Positions 42,791 to 52,516 of a DNA stretch of 64,000 nucleotides are shown here, piece after piece (within the stretch, counting starts at the first letter, position 1; each line of letters starts with the position of its first letter). The notes beneath the pieces are model-generated. The model did not search any database, was not told the DNA's origin, and saw only the letters and a program-made list of their open reading frames with translations. Source of the stretch: Deltaproteobacteria bacterium (GTDB lineage Bacteria; Desulfobacterota; GWC2-55-46; DRQE01); assembly GCA_015492245.1 (NCBI GenBank), contig WGFM01000017.1:121601-185600 (forward strand). Reading direction: 5' to 3'. A program made the translations under genes and the position numbers.

Positions 42791-44407
42791 TCAGGCCTTT
42801 GCTTTACCTGTCTCCTTGTATAACTGATACTGCTGGGCTATGGAGAGAATGTTGTTTACAAGCCAGTAGAGAACCAGCCCCGAAGGAAATGACATGAACA
42901 CAAAGGTAAGGACCACCGGCATTATGAGCATTATCTTTGCCTGTGTTGGATCCATCGTGGTGGGTGTCATCTTCTGCTGGATGAACATGCTTATGCCCAT
43001 GAGTACAGGGGTTATGTAATATGGGTCCTGTGCAGAAAGGTCCTGTATCCAGAGCATGAACGGGGCATGACGCAACTCTATGGCAACAGAGAGAAGCTCG
43101 TACAGACCGACAAACACAGGGAGCTGCAGCAATATGGGTAGACAACCGCTTACAGGGTTTATCCTGTAGCGCTTGTATAGCTCGTAGAGTTCCTTGTTCA
43201 TTCGCTCACGGTCGTTCTTGTATTTTTCCCTTATGGCAAGCATCTGGGGCTGTATCTCCTGCATCTTGCGCATCGATGTAAGGCTGTGCTTTGTAAGGGG
43301 ATAGAACAACAGCTTTATCACCACTGTAAGGAGTATTATGGCTATACCGTAGTTTTTTACATACCGCTCGAAGAAGTTGAGAACCACAAGAAGAGGCCTT
43401 GCTATCAGAGAGAACAGGCCAAACTCTATTGCCTCATCGAGCCCCCTGCCCATCGCGATAAGCCTGTCATACTCCTTTGGCCCCAAATAGGCGGTAAAAC
43501 CTGTAAGTGTCTGGTGGGTGGGTTCAAGCTCAATGGTTTTTCCAAAGCTGACCTTTCCAGAGTACTGGGCAACAACGGTGCTCTCCCAGAAGGTATCCCT
43601 GTTGTCCTCCGGGATGATTGCAAGTAGAAAATACTTGTCCTCCACCCCTATCCACTCGGGACTTCCCTTGCCCATCTCTATGGTTGTCTCAGGGTCCTGG
43701 CGTTTTGTCTTGCCGTCTATCCTTCTTAAAGGGCCATGGTGAAAGTAGCTGTCTTCCACCACAAACTTGCCTGACAACTCGTTGAGAACCGTGCCTCTCA
43801 GGTTCTCATCCCTGCCGTTTGTAACCTTCAGTTCCACATCTATGGTGTAGTTGTCAGAGGAGAAGACATACCTTTTTTCAACCATTGTGCCATCCCTGCT
43901 CTGCCACTTAAGGGTAAGCTCTCCTTTTTTCCCCTCTTCTACCCTTAGAGAATCCGCAGGGATCGTAAAGGCCGGTATCTCTGGAAGCCCGCTTACCTTG
44001 AACCTCGTCATAAGGGGGTATATGCCTTCAACAGGGTTCACGATATTTGCAGGCCCTGAGTTCTCTTCTATGGTCTTCCTGTAGTGTTTGAGCCTGAAGC
44101 TCTTTATACCGCCGCCGTAGCTGCTCAGCACAGCCGTGTAAAGAGGGGTATCGATGGTTACGAGCCTCTCCTCGACCTCTGGTGGCAGAGAAGGTGCTGG
44201 AGGGGGTTCTTTCGTTTCGGTTTTTGCAGTGGTTGTTGTCTTTTTCGTCTCCTCTTTCTTTGCAACTGGTTGTTCCTGTGTTGTCTCTTCCTGTCTTGTT
44301 GCAGGTGTTTCGATGCCAAGGTATTCCAACAGTTTTGGATAGAAGATTATCACAAGAAACGAAAGAACCATTGCTATTATGAGTCTCTTCCTGTCGTTCT
44401 CAAACAT
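42791..44407 (-). CDS. yidC: Membrane protein insertase YidC
   Basis: Inserts and folds inner-membrane proteins, 538 residues from the ATG at 44407. TM1 is at the N-terminus (RLIIAMVLSFLVIIFYPKLL), followed by a Thr/Lys/Glu-rich linker, the large periplasmic beta domain of Gram-negative YidC, and the conserved five-TM core (YGIAIILLTVVIKLLFYPLT, MRKMQEIQPQM, NPVSGCLPILLQLPVFVGLY). It overlaps the yidD end by 8 bases. An upstream in-frame ATG at 44458 would lie inside yidD. Confidence 0.95.
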   Translation of the reverse strand: MFENDRKRLIIAMVLSFLVIIFYPKLLEYLGIETPATRQEETTQEQPVAKKEETKKTTTTAKTETKEPPPAPSLPPEVEERLVTIDTPLYTAVLSSYGGGIKSFRLKHYRKTIEENSGPANIVNPVEGIYPLMTRFKVSGLPEIPAFTIPADSLRVEEGKKGELTLKWQSRDGTMVEKRYVFSSDNYTIDVELKVTNGRDENLRGTVLNELSGKFVVEDSYFHHGPLRRIDGKTKRQDPETTIEMGKGSPEWIGVEDKYFLLAIIPEDNRDTFWESTVVAQYSGKVSFGKTIELEPTHQTLTGFTAYLGPKEYDRLIAMGRGLDEAIEFGLFSLIARPLLVVLNFFERYVKNYGIAIILLTVVIKLLFYPLTKHSLTSMRKMQEIQPQMLAIREKYKNDRERMNKELYELYKRYRINPVSGCLPILLQLPVFVGLYELLSVAIELRHAPFMLWIQDLSAQDPYYITPVLMGISMFIQQKMTPTTMDPTQAKIMLIMPVVLTFVFMSFPSGLVLYWLVNNILSIAQQYQLYKETGKAKA

Positions 44408-44639
44408 CTTTATGTCGTTCCTTTCTTTCTGGTATGGGGTCATAGCCTCCCGGGTCAAGGGGATGACACCTTAAAACCCTCTTCATGGCAAGAAAGGCCC
44501 CCTTTAGTGCACCATGTCTGTCTATGGACATCCTTGCATAGTCAGAGCAGGAGGGATAAAACCTGCAGCTCGGTGGCAGAAGCGGAGATATTAAAAACTT
44601 GTATGCCCCGAGTATGGCCTTCAAAAACTCCTTCATCAT
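44400..44639 (-). CDS. yidD: Membrane protein insertion efficiency factor YidD
   Basis: Short helper protein of 79 residues encoded between rnpA and yidC as in most bacteria. The signature is YKFLISPLLPPSCRFYPSCSDYA with the conserved Cys, then HGALKGAFLAMKRVLRCHP and PGGYDPIP. The start overlaps the rnpA stop by 4 bases and the end overlaps the yidC start. Confidence 0.93.
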   Translation of the reverse strand: MMKEFLKAILGAYKFLISPLLPPSCRFYPSCSDYARMSIDRHGALKGAFLAMKRVLRCHPLDPGGYDPIPERKERHKDV

Positions 44640-44989
44640 CTCTTCACAGATTCATTGAAAAGACCGCAAAGCTCTTTTCTTACATTCTGATAATTCTTGT
44701 CATCAATGTTTATACCCTTTTTTACGGATATAACTATATCGGAGGAAGTTGGGAAGAGGTCTTTATTGAGTCTGAAGAACTCCCTTAAAAGCCTTTTTAT
44801 CCTGTTTCTCTTTACAGCTCCTCCCACATGCGCACCAACCGAAAGTCCAAACCTTCTCTGGCCAGTGTTGTTTGGCACTATATATATAACAAAGTTTCTT
44901 GTGGAGTATCTTCTTCCCTCTTTTCTTACCCTTATAAAGTCACTGTTTTTTTTAAGCCGTTCTTTTTTTGTAAACCTCTGGGCCTTCAA
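44636..44989 (-). CDS. rnpA: Ribonuclease P protein component
   Basis: Protein subunit of the tRNA 5' processing ribozyme, 117 residues, very basic. The family core RRFGLSVGAHVGGAVKRNRIKRLLREFFR contains the RNR motif. It starts at a TTG only 5 bases after rpmH, matching the normal rpmH-rnpA pairing. The RNA subunit gene rnpB is not in the window. Confidence 0.93.
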   Translation of the reverse strand: MKAQRFTKKERLKKNSDFIRVRKEGRRYSTRNFVIYIVPNNTGQRRFGLSVGAHVGGAVKRNRIKRLLREFFRLNKDLFPTSSDIVISVKKGINIDDKNYQNVRKELCGLFNESVKR

Positions 44990-44994
44990 TTTTT

Positions 44995-45144
44995 CTATTT
45001 ACCGCCGGTGATTACGGCAAGGCGCTTTCTTCCCTTTGCCCTTCTTCTTTTAAGAATAGCCCTTCCTCCAGCAGTCTCCATCCTTTTACGGAATCCGTGG
45101 GTTCTCTTTCTCTTGATATTGCTCGGCTGGTATGTTCTTTTCAT
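44995..45144 (-). CDS. rpmH: 50S ribosomal protein L34
   Basis: A 49-residue protein, short enough to be missed by gene callers: [18 protein letters not shown], then [20 protein letters not shown], ending ITGGK. All are hallmark L34 sequences. GGGAGAGG lies 6 bases before the ATG. It lies 21 bases after dnaN and 5 before rnpA, all on the minus strand. Confidence 0.97.
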   Translation of the reverse strand: MKRTYQPSNIKRKRTHGFRKRMETAGGRAILKRRRAKGRKRLAVITGGK

Positions 45145-45165
45145 CTATATCCTCTCCCTGATTTC

Positions 45166-46260
45166 TTATAGTCTCATTGGCATAACTATGTAGAGGTAGT
45201 CTTCTGAGCCCTCGGGTCTTACCACTCCGGGGCTCAGGGAATCTTTAAACTCCATAAAAACCCTCTCTTCTTCCATAACACTGAACACATCTATGAAGTA
45301 TCTTGCATTGAAGGCAACCTCAAGTTCTTCTCCCTGGTATTCTACAGCAAGCTCATCCACAACATCACCTATATCCGGGTTTGACGAAGAAAGCACAAGC
45401 CTTCCAGGTGAAAAGCTGAACTTAACACCCTTGATTCTATCTGATGCAAGTATGGACACCCTCTTTAATGCCTCCATGAGTTCCACCCTTGGGGCAACAA
45501 CTTTTTTATCATTCTCCCTTGGTATCACCTGTTTGTAATCAGGGAATTCCCCCTCTATAAGCCTTATATTCATAATGGTTGTATCCTTCTTTACTGTGGC
45601 ATTCCTTTCTGATATACCGAAGAAAAAGGAACCCTCTTCTTCAAAGAGTTTTCTCAGCTCAACAACACCCTTTCTTGGCAGTATCACTCCAGCGGTGTCA
45701 ACAGGTATGTTATCATACTCTTTCTTTATCAATGCAAGCCTGTGTCCATCTGTTGTAACCATCCTTATATTGTTGTCATCTTTCTGTAGAAAAAAACCGT
45801 TTATATTGTAGCGTGTCTCATCTGTTGATACGGCAAAGGATGTTTTATCTATCATTTCACTGAAGATATTCTGGTCTATCCTTACCAGGCTGTCTTCAGG
45901 AACAGACGGGAAGGCTGGAAACTCCTTTGCCGGTATGCCCATGATGTTGTATTTTACCTTTCCACTTGCTATAGCCATTCTGTCTTCTGTAATCTTCATA
46001 TCCACCCTTTCTTCTGGCAGACTCTTTATAATCTCGAAGAGTTTTCTTGCGTTTACTGTTACAGAGCCCCTCTCATCTATATCTGCAGGACACATGTCTT
46101 TTATGAATATCTCGAGATCGGTTGCCATGATAGTTATACCGCCATTGGCTTCCTCTACAAGCACATTTGAAAGTATGGGAAGTGTATTCCTCTTTTCCAC
46201 TATACCCTGCATTCTCTGCAACACCTTGACAAGTTCTGTCTTATCTACAGTTATCTTCAT
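45166..46260 (-). CDS. dnaN: DNA polymerase III beta subunit (sliding clamp)
   Basis: Ring-shaped processivity clamp, 364 residues, three repeats of the clamp fold. Marks are NTLPILSNVLVEE, TTDGHRLAL in the middle domain, and the universal C-terminal MPMRL. It follows dnaA after an AT-rich 183-base gap containing a DnaA-box-like site. AAAGGAG lies 8 bases before its ATG. rpmH follows directly. Confidence 0.97.
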   Translation of the reverse strand: MKITVDKTELVKVLQRMQGIVEKRNTLPILSNVLVEEANGGITIMATDLEIFIKDMCPADIDERGSVTVNARKLFEIIKSLPEERVDMKITEDRMAIASGKVKYNIMGIPAKEFPAFPSVPEDSLVRIDQNIFSEMIDKTSFAVSTDETRYNINGFFLQKDDNNIRMVTTDGHRLALIKKEYDNIPVDTAGVILPRKGVVELRKLFEEEGSFFFGISERNATVKKDTTIMNIRLIEGEFPDYKQVIPRENDKKVVAPRVELMEALKRVSILASDRIKGVKFSFSPGRLVLSSSNPDIGDVVDELAVEYQGEELEVAFNARYFIDVFSVMEEERVFMEFKDSLSPGVVRPEGSEDYLYIVMPMRL

Positions 46261-46443
46261 GTTTTACTTCTCCTTTAAGATCTTTAAAATATATAGTACT
46301 TAACAGTATAGCTTTGTTTATATGTTAAAAACCATGTAATATATTTAAAATCAATAAGAAAAGAATGTTTATATCTTTATTGGGAATATGTTCTTAACTT
46401 TTCTTAAAACTTAAAAAGGTATTATCCACCATCCTCTCAACAT
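46261..46443. other. AT-rich dnaA-dnaN intergenic region
   Basis: A 183-base gap, far richer in A+T than the surrounding genes, with one DnaA-box-like 9-mer TTATCCACC (46422-46430, one mismatch to TTATCCACA). In many bacteria the second part of oriC or the unwinding element lies here. A ribosome-binding site for dnaN closes the gap; no gene is seen. Confidence 0.5.
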
Positions 46444-47784
46444 CTAACCAACAGATAGTCTGTTGACAATCTTGTTTATGGTGTTTTTTATTTCTTTATC
46501 TTCTTCAATTAATTTTTCTATCTTCTTCACTGCATGAATTGCCGTTGAATGATCCTTGCCACCGAAAGCAGAACCTATCTCTGGAAAGGAGAACTTACCA
46601 AACTCTCTTGCAATAAACATTGCTATCTGTCTTGGCAGAGCAATATTTTTGTATCTTCTTTTCGATTTAATATCAGACAATTTTATATTGAACTCTCTTG
46701 CAACAATCTTTTGTATTTCCTCTATTGAAAGAAGTCTTTTTTCTTCAAACCTTACCTGGTTTTTCAAAGATTCTTTACACATTGTAAGGTTAATTTCTCT
46801 GCCTGTAAGGCTTGATATGGCTATTATCTTGTTCAGGTATCCTTCAAGCTCCCTTACATTTGAGCCACTTACCTTTGCGAGCCATTCTGCCACATCATCT
46901 GGAAGGTTAACACCCTCGTTAGAGGCCTTTTTCATGAGAATTGCTATCTTTGTTTCCATATCCGGGGGTTGAATATCTGCTATTAGCCCCCATTCGAACC
47001 TGCTTCTGAGCCTTTCTTCCATTCCGTCTATATCTTTCGGGAACCTATCGCTTGTAAGCACTATCTGTTTTCTTGCCTCGTACAGGGCATTGAATGTGTG
47101 GAAGAACTCTTCCTGTGTTCTTTCCTTTCCGGCCCAGAACTGTATGTCGTCTATAAGAAGAATGTCCACATTTCTGAACTTTCTTCTGAACTCATCCATT
47201 CGGTGTCTGCTCACATAGTTTATGAACTCGTTCATAAACCTTTCTGATGTATAGTAATACACCCTGAGAGGGCCTTCCCTTTCGAGCACCCTGTTACCTA
47301 TTGCCTGGAGAAGGTGTGTCTTTCCAAGGCCAACACTGCCATAGATAAAAAGTGGGTTGTATTTACTGCCCAGATGGTTTGATACTGCAAAACATGCTGC
47401 ATGTGCAAACTCGTTGGTCTTGCCAACCACGAAGTTATCGAAGGTGTATCTGGAACAGAGTTCAGAACCAAATAGAGCCTTTCTGGTGTTGGAGCGCACC
47501 TTCTGCCTTTCTTTAAAGGGTTTGGGGTCTGCAGGGCTGTTCTCTGAAATCTTCCAGATGAAGGAGTAATCCCTGTTGGTCTTCTTCTTTAGGACCTCCT
47601 GTATCAGGGGCAGGTAATGCTCCTTAAACCAGTCCAGAAAGAACCTGTTGGGAACCTCGAGCTTCAGTTCTCCATCTCCACCACCAACCACCCTTATGGG
47701 CTGAAACCAGGTGGTAAAATGCTGGTCGCTCACATATCTGGTTATCTCCTCCAGACAACTCTTCCATACAGTGGTTGCTTCCAT
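46444..47784 (-). CDS. dnaA: Chromosomal replication initiator DnaA
   Basis: Origin-binding AAA+ ATPase, 446 residues. Domain I is about 1-85, with a short linker to 110. The AAA+ domain has Walker A GSVGLGKTHLLQAIGN, Walker B ILLIDDIQFW and sensor LTSDRFP. The C-terminal DNA-binding domain carries the signature GSAFGGKDHSTAIHAVKKI. Three DnaA boxes lie between its start codon and its promoter, allowing self-regulation. Confidence 0.98.
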   Translation of the reverse strand: MEATTVWKSCLEEITRYVSDQHFTTWFQPIRVVGGGDGELKLEVPNRFFLDWFKEHYLPLIQEVLKKKTNRDYSFIWKISENSPADPKPFKERQKVRSNTRKALFGSELCSRYTFDNFVVGKTNEFAHAACFAVSNHLGSKYNPLFIYGSVGLGKTHLLQAIGNRVLEREGPLRVYYYTSERFMNEFINYVSRHRMDEFRRKFRNVDILLIDDIQFWAGKERTQEEFFHTFNALYEARKQIVLTSDRFPKDIDGMEERLRSRFEWGLIADIQPPDMETKIAILMKKASNEGVNLPDDVAEWLAKVSGSNVRELEGYLNKIIAISSLTGREINLTMCKESLKNQVRFEEKRLLSIEEIQKIVAREFNIKLSDIKSKRRYKNIALPRQIAMFIAREFGKFSFPEIGSAFGGKDHSTAIHAVKKIEKLIEEDKEIKNTINKIVNRLSVG

Positions 47785-47795
47785 AACAACAAAGA

Positions 47796-47826
47796 ATATC
47801 CACAGGCTTATTCACAGTGTGGATAA
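47796..47826. other. DnaA-box cluster, probable replication origin (oriC)
   Basis: Three 9-mers stand within 31 bases directly upstream of dnaA: ATATCCACA (47796-47804, one mismatch), TTATTCACA (47808-47816, fits TTATNCACA), and TGTGGATAA (47818-47826, perfect TTATCCACA on the minus strand). Box density plus dnaA and dnaN adjacency make this the likely origin or part of it. Confidence 0.75.
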
Positions 47827-47860
47827 GTTTTCCCAGGGAATCTCTCTGGAATGGCTAAAT

Positions 47861-47889
47861 ACTTTATCAGAGTCAATTCTGATTTTCAA
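47861..47889 (-). promoter_or_regulatory. Promoter of dnaA with overlapping inverted repeat
   Basis: On the minus strand TTGAAA (47889-47884) and an extended -10 TGATAAAGT (-10 hexamer 47866-47861) are 17 bases apart. The spacer is spanned by the perfect inverted repeat ATCAGA-N6-TCTGAT (47866-47883), a possible operator. The DnaA boxes lie downstream of it. Confidence 0.5.
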
Positions 47890-47898
47890 GATGATTTT

Positions 47899-49140
47899 TT
47901 ACGGGAAGAGTCCTCTTGAAGAGATCGCCTCTGCTACCCTGCCCACCCCCACCATCATTGCGGCTGTTCTCATGCCCACCCCTTTTTCTCTGTGCAGTGT
48001 GTAGACATCCCTGAAGGCATTTTTCATTATGCTGTGCAGTCTTTCCGTAACCTCCTGGTCCTTCCAGAAGTATCGTTGCAGGTCCTGCACCCACTCGAAA
48101 TAGCTGACCACAACCCCTCCTGCACTTGCCAGTATATCTGGCACAACAAAGACACCTTTTTCTTTCAGCACCTGGTCTGCCTCGCCTGTTGTGGGGTTGT
48201 TGGCCCCTTCTATTATGACCCGTGCAGAGAGGCTTTCGGCAACGGCTCTATCTATCTGCCCGCTCACACTTGCCGGCACAACAACATCTGCAGCCTGTGC
48301 CATAAGCTCTTCTACTGTAAGGGTTGTGCCACCATTGAACCCTTTTACCGAGCCCGTGCCCTTCTTGTGGTCCTTAAGTCCTGGAATATCAAGCCCCTGG
48401 GGGTTGTAGACAGCCCCCTGTGAGTCTGCACATCCCACCACCCTGCCCCCCCGCAGATGAAGCTCTTCTGCAAGGCCTGCCCCAACCTTGCCGAACCCTA
48501 TGATGGACACCCTTAGTTCTTCGAGCCCTCTGGACAGGGTTCGTGCCATCTCTTCGAACACCGCAACAAGCCCCCTGGCGGTTGCCAGCTTTCGCGTCCG
48601 TGAGCTGCCCACAAACCCGGGCTTGCCTGTAACCACCCCCGGCACATTGTAGCCCTTCATCATTGAGTAGGTGTCCATGATCCATGCCATCACCTGCTCA
48701 TCGGTGTACATGTCCGGGGCGGGAACATCCTTTTGTGGCCCTATTATGTGTCCTATCTCGTAGGTGTATCGCCTGGTAAGCCTTTCCAGCTCTTTCCTGC
48801 TCAACCCCGAGACAGCGCATCTCACCCCTCCCTTGGCACCGCCAAAGGGTATACCCACCAGGGCACACTTCCATGTCATAAGGGCAGAGAAGGTGGTAAC
48901 CTCGTCAAGGGTTACATCCGGGTGGTATCTTATGCCTCCCTTTGCAGGCCCCCGTGCGGTGTTATACTGCACCCTGTAGCCCGTAAATATCCGTATAGAG
49001 CCATCATCCATCTCAACGGGTATACTTACAGTAAGGGAACGCTGGGGATGGACGAGCCTTTCATAGACCCTGTCTGGCAGCCCCAGATGCCTCTGGACAT
49101 CCTCGAGACGCCGCAGCTGATCACTGAAATGTGTGTCCAT
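47899..49140 (-). CDS. gdhA: Glutamate dehydrogenase (Glu/Leu/Phe/Val family)
   Basis: Oxidative deamination or reductive amination linking glutamate and 2-oxoglutarate, 413 residues. The catalytic Lys is in VGIPFGGAKGGV, substrate-site GGIRYHPDVTLDEV, nucleotide-binding IIGFGKVGAGLAEEL, and late EGANNPTTGEAD. Length and motifs fit the hexameric family-II type seen in thermophiles. Cofactor (NAD or NADP) is not clear. It gives the cell a second glutamate route besides the split glutamate synthase. Confidence 0.93.
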   Translation of the reverse strand: MDTHFSDQLRRLEDVQRHLGLPDRVYERLVHPQRSLTVSIPVEMDDGSIRIFTGYRVQYNTARGPAKGGIRYHPDVTLDEVTTFSALMTWKCALVGIPFGGAKGGVRCAVSGLSRKELERLTRRYTYEIGHIIGPQKDVPAPDMYTDEQVMAWIMDTYSMMKGYNVPGVVTGKPGFVGSSRTRKLATARGLVAVFEEMARTLSRGLEELRVSIIGFGKVGAGLAEELHLRGGRVVGCADSQGAVYNPQGLDIPGLKDHKKGTGSVKGFNGGTTLTVEELMAQAADVVVPASVSGQIDRAVAESLSARVIIEGANNPTTGEADQVLKEKGVFVVPDILASAGGVVVSYFEWVQDLQRYFWKDQEVTERLHSIMKNAFRDVYTLHREKGVGMRTAAMMVGVGRVAEAISSRGLFP

Positions 49141-49273
49141 AGCGAAAAGGACCTTTCCTGTCTCTATGGTTGTGGAAAAGGGTTTCTTAAGGCCGGATTG
49201 TGTCCCATCCTCTTTGCCAGTAAACAGGGGCCACCAACAACTTACCTCTTGAGCCAGCCACAGGAAGAGAGCC

Positions 49274-51892
49274 CTATGCCACGGGTTCTGCCTTTTCTAC
49301 AGGCCTTCTGGAAAAGGTTATCTTTCCATCCACAAGGTCCACCACTATGGTATCGCCTTCGTGGAACTGGCCTGCAAGGAGCTTCATGGAGAGGGGGTCC
49401 TGTATCTCTCGCTGGATGAGCCTTTTAAGGGCCCTCGCCCCGTAGGCAGGGTCGTAGCCCTCCCGTGCAAGCCACTCCCTGGCAGACCCGGTTATCTCGA
49501 TAAGGAGTTTTCTATCCTTGAGGAGTCTGCGTAACCTTTCCATCTGTATGTCCACCACACCCTTCATGTGCTCACGCGTTAAGGGGTGGAATATTATTAT
49601 GTCGTCTATACGGTTCAGAAACTCGGGCTTGAAGCTCGCCTTGAGGACCTCCATCACCCGCTCCTTTATTATCTGGTAGTCCTTTTCCTCGAGCTCTGCT
49701 ATGAGCTGGCTGCCCAGGTTGGATGTCATTATGATAACCGTGTTTCTGAAGTCAACGGTCCTTCCATGTCCATCGGTAAGCCTTCCATCGTCGAGTATCT
49801 GTAGAAGGAGGTTGAAGACCTCATGGTGTGCCTTCTCTATCTCATCGAAGAGCACTACCGTGTAGGGCCTCCTCCTTACCGCCTCTGTAAGGTAGCCGCC
49901 CTCCTCGAACCCCACATACCCTGGTGGGGCACCTATAAGGCGTGCCACGCTGTGTTTTTCCATGAACTCGCTCATATCCAGCCTTACCATGGCCTTCTCG
50001 TCATCGAAGAGGAACTCTGCCAGGGCCTTGGCGGTTTCCGTCTTGCCCACACCTGTGGGTCCAAGGAATATGAAGGAACCTATGGGCCTGTTTGCATCCT
50101 GAAGCCCGGCACGGGCCCTTCTTATGGCATTTGCCACTGCACGAAGGGCTGCATCCTGGCCCACAACCCGCCTTCCAAGCTCCTCTTCCATGCGCAGAAG
50201 CTTGTCTTTTTCTCCTTCCATGAGTCTGGAGACCGGTATGCCCGTCCACTTTGAGACCACCTCTGCAATGTCCTCATCGGTTACCTCCTCTTTGAGCATC
50301 CCCTTTCCAGCCTGTATGGAGCCAAGAAGCTTCTGGTCTTCTTTGAGCCGTTTTTCGAGCTCTATGAGGTGTCCGTATTTGAGCTCTGCTGCCCTGCCGA
50401 GGTCCCCTGCCCTTTCGGCCTCTGTGATGCGCAGTTTTGTATCCTCTATCTCCTTCTTTGTCTTTCTTGTGCGGTCTATGATCTCTTTTTCCTTCTGCCA
50501 CTGCGCCCTGAGGGTGGCTATCTTCTGGTTGAGCCCTTCCAGCTCGTCTTCTATCTTTCTGAGCCTTTCGAGGGATTCCGGGTCCTTCTCCTTTCGGAGT
50601 GCCTCCCGTTCTATCTCAAGCTGCACCTTTCTTCTTTCCATCTCGTCTATCTCTGTGGGCATGCTCTCTATCTCTATGCGAAGCCGTGAGGCCGCCTCGT
50701 CTATGAGGTCTATGGCCTTATCTGGCAGGAAGCGCTCTGTTATGTAGCGGTTTGACAGTGTTGCAGCAGCCACGATGGCCGAGTCTGCTATCCTTACTCC
50801 ATGGTGTACCTCGTAGCGTTCCTTGAGCCCCCGAAGAATCGCTATGGTGTCTTCCACCGAGGGCTCACCCACATACACGGGCTGGAACCTTCTTTCGAGG
50901 GCAGCATCCCTCTCTATGTACTTTCTGTATTCATCCAGTGTGGTTGCCCCGACACATCTCAACTCCCCCCTTGCCAGCGCAGGCTTCAGCATGTTGGAGG
51001 CATCCATTGCGCCTTCGGCAGCACCTGCCCCCACAAGGGTATGGAGTTCATCTATAAAGAGGACCACCTCTCCACCGGACTCTCCGATTTCGCGAAGCAG
51101 TGCCTTCAGACGGTCCTCGAACTCTCCACGGTACTTCGTGCCTGCGATAAGCGAGCCCAGGTCAAGGGCAAGGAGCCTCTTGTTCTTCAGGGCATCGGGC
51201 ACATCCCCTGAGGCTATCCTCTGGGCCAGCCCCTCCACTATGGCGGTCTTTCCAACCCCTGCCTCACCTATGAGCACGGGGTTGTTCTTCGTCCTTCGGG
51301 AAAGCACCTGTATTACCCTTCTTATCTCCTCGTCCCTGCCGATGACAGGATCCAGCCTACCTTCTTTTGCAAGCTCAACAAGGTCCCTCGTGAAGCGCTT
51401 GAGGGCCTGGTACTTGTCCTCTGGCATCTGGTCTGTAACCCGCTGGCTCCCCCTTATGTCTGCCATCGCCATGAGGATCTTTTCCCTCGTTGCACCCTGC
51501 AAGGCAAGGATCCTTGCTGCCTCGCCACCTGTATCCTGTGCTATGGCAAGAAGCAGATGCTCTGTGGAGATGAACTCGTCTTTGAGCTCCCTTGCCTCCT
51601 TCTCCGCAGTGTTCAGAACCTCCTTGAGGCGGCTGGATGCATAACTGCCAGCCTCTCCACCATAGACCTTCGGGATACAGGCTATGGCATCGCGGAGCTG
51701 GCCTTTGAGAAGCCCTACCTCCACACCTATCTTTTCCAGTATGGGCACTGCAATACCCTCTTTCTGCTCCACAAGAGCAAGGAGCAGGTGTTCGGGTGTT
51801 ATCTCCTGGTTCTGACCCTGTTCGGCAAGCCTTCGTGCACCATCGAGGGCTTCCTGACTCTTTATGGTGAACTGATCCAGTCTCATGGGCAC
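49274..51892 (-). CDS. clpB: Disaggregase ClpB
   Basis: Hexameric AAA+ chaperone that resolves aggregates with DnaK, 872 residues. The N-terminal Clp domain has two repeats. The first ATPase module has [18 protein letters not shown]. The long middle coiled coil at about 400-540 distinguishes ClpB from ClpA/C. The second ATPase module has [19 protein letters not shown] and [14 protein letters not shown] promoter overlaps the end of the upstream regulator gene. Confidence 0.97.
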   Translation of the reverse strand: MPMRLDQFTIKSQEALDGARRLAEQGQNQEITPEHLLLALVEQKEGIAVPILEKIGVEVGLLKGQLRDAIACIPKVYGGEAGSYASSRLKEVLNTAEKEARELKDEFISTEHLLLAIAQDTGGEAARILALQGATREKILMAMADIRGSQRVTDQMPEDKYQALKRFTRDLVELAKEGRLDPVIGRDEEIRRVIQVLSRRTKNNPVLIGEAGVGKTAIVEGLAQRIASGDVPDALKNKRLLALDLGSLIAGTKYRGEFEDRLKALLREIGESGGEVVLFIDELHTLVGAGAAEGAMDASNMLKPALARGELRCVGATTLDEYRKYIERDAALERRFQPVYVGEPSVEDTIAILRGLKERYEVHHGVRIADSAIVAAATLSNRYITERFLPDKAIDLIDEAASRLRIEIESMPTEIDEMERRKVQLEIEREALRKEKDPESLERLRKIEDELEGLNQKIATLRAQWQKEKEIIDRTRKTKKEIEDTKLRITEAERAGDLGRAAELKYGHLIELEKRLKEDQKLLGSIQAGKGMLKEEVTDEDIAEVVSKWTGIPVSRLMEGEKDKLLRMEEELGRRVVGQDAALRAVANAIRRARAGLQDANRPIGSFIFLGPTGVGKTETAKALAEFLFDDEKAMVRLDMSEFMEKHSVARLIGAPPGYVGFEEGGYLTEAVRRRPYTVVLFDEIEKAHHEVFNLLLQILDDGRLTDGHGRTVDFRNTVIIMTSNLGSQLIAELEEKDYQIIKERVMEVLKASFKPEFLNRIDDIIIFHPLTREHMKGVVDIQMERLRRLLKDRKLLIEITGSAREWLAREGYDPAYGARALKRLIQREIQDPLSMKLLAGQFHEGDTIVVDLVDGKITFSRRPVEKAEPVA

Positions 51893-51942
51893 AAACTCCT
51901 TCTGTTGTGATGACAGTCCATAAGGAAGGCTGCCATACTATA

Positions 51943-51972
51943 AATTTATGCCCCGAAACACGAGGATGTCAA
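51943..51972 (-). promoter_or_regulatory. Promoter of clpB
   Basis: On the minus strand a perfect TTGACA (51972-51967) and TAAATT (51948-51943) are separated by 18 bases, 50 bases before the clpB ATG. It is not a good heat-shock sigma32 match, since the CCCCAT-type -10 is missing. Confidence 0.5.
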
Positions 51973-51978
51973 GGAAGG

Positions 51979-52437
51979 TTAAGAGTTTTCCTCTTTTTTC
52001 TGTGATTCTATGGCCTTGAGAAAGGCATCAAGGCTCCATTTTATAAGGGAGGCGGTGGGCCTGTCGGCAGACCTCAATATCTTGAGCAATTTACCTACAT
52101 ATATGAGCTCATCCGGGTTTATGTCCAGAAGCCCTGACAACCCCCCGAGCTCTGGTATCTGCCTTTCGTAAATATCCATCCCCTCCTGTGCAATAAGAGG
52201 TGGGCCTGCCTGTGCAGGCCTTCTGAACATCCTTCCTTCTCCTGTAAGGAGCCAGTCCACACTCACACCAAAGAGCTCCGCGAACCTCAATATGAGGTCA
52301 GAGGGAAGCCTCCCCCGCTTTTTATAATTGGAAAGGGCCTGCGGAGTTACACCCAGCGCCTGCGCAACCCGTGAATCGTTCTTAAGATTCGCAGCCTGTT
52401 TCATCCTTTCAATCACCTCTGAATAACTTACACTCAT
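51979..52437 (-). CDS. CI-like helix-turn-helix repressor without peptidase domain
   Basis: A 152-residue regulator. The N-terminal phage CI-type HTH (DSRVAQALGVTPQALSNYKK, about 20-40) is followed by FGVSVDWLLTGEGRMF, the usual end of such domains. The rest is helical with no S24 peptidase motif. The ATG at 52437 follows GGGGGTG; a GTG at 52446 is possible. It is divergent from an S24-type repressor whose HTH ends with nearly the same SVSLDWLLTGKGPVF. No phage structural genes are nearby. Confidence 0.8.
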   Translation of the reverse strand: MSVSYSEVIERMKQAANLKNDSRVAQALGVTPQALSNYKKRGRLPSDLILRFAELFGVSVDWLLTGEGRMFRRPAQAGPPLIAQEGMDIYERQIPELGGLSGLLDINPDELIYVGKLLKILRSADRPTASLIKWSLDAFLKAIESQKKEENS

Positions 52438-52471
52438 GATGAACACCCCCTTGACGCTTAAAGGACTACAT

Positions 52472-52488
52472 GTTATATATTATATAAC
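52472..52488. promoter_or_regulatory. Palindromic operator over the XRE gene promoter
   Basis: GTTATATA-T-TATATAAC is a perfect 17-bp palindrome. On the minus strand it overlaps the candidate -10 (TATATA) that lies 17 bases from TTGCGA, so a bound repressor would shut off the minus-strand gene. Confidence 0.55.
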
Positions 52489-52497
52489 TTATGTTTT

Positions 52498-52516
52498 CGC
52501 AAAAGCCCCTTTTGCG
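52498..52516. promoter_or_regulatory. Second palindrome between the divergent repressors
   Basis: CGCAAAAG-CCC-CTTTTGCG is a perfect 8-bp inverted repeat. Its right end is part of TTGCGCAA (52512-52519), and a further TTGCG half-site occurs at 52555-52559. It covers the -35 region used by the minus-strand gene and is well placed to control both genes. Confidence 0.55.

Noticed and set aside
49274..51972. Heat-shock sigma32 promoter for clpB
   Set aside because: The upstream sequence fits TTGACA-18-TAAATT; no CCCCAT-type -10 box is present on the minus strand.
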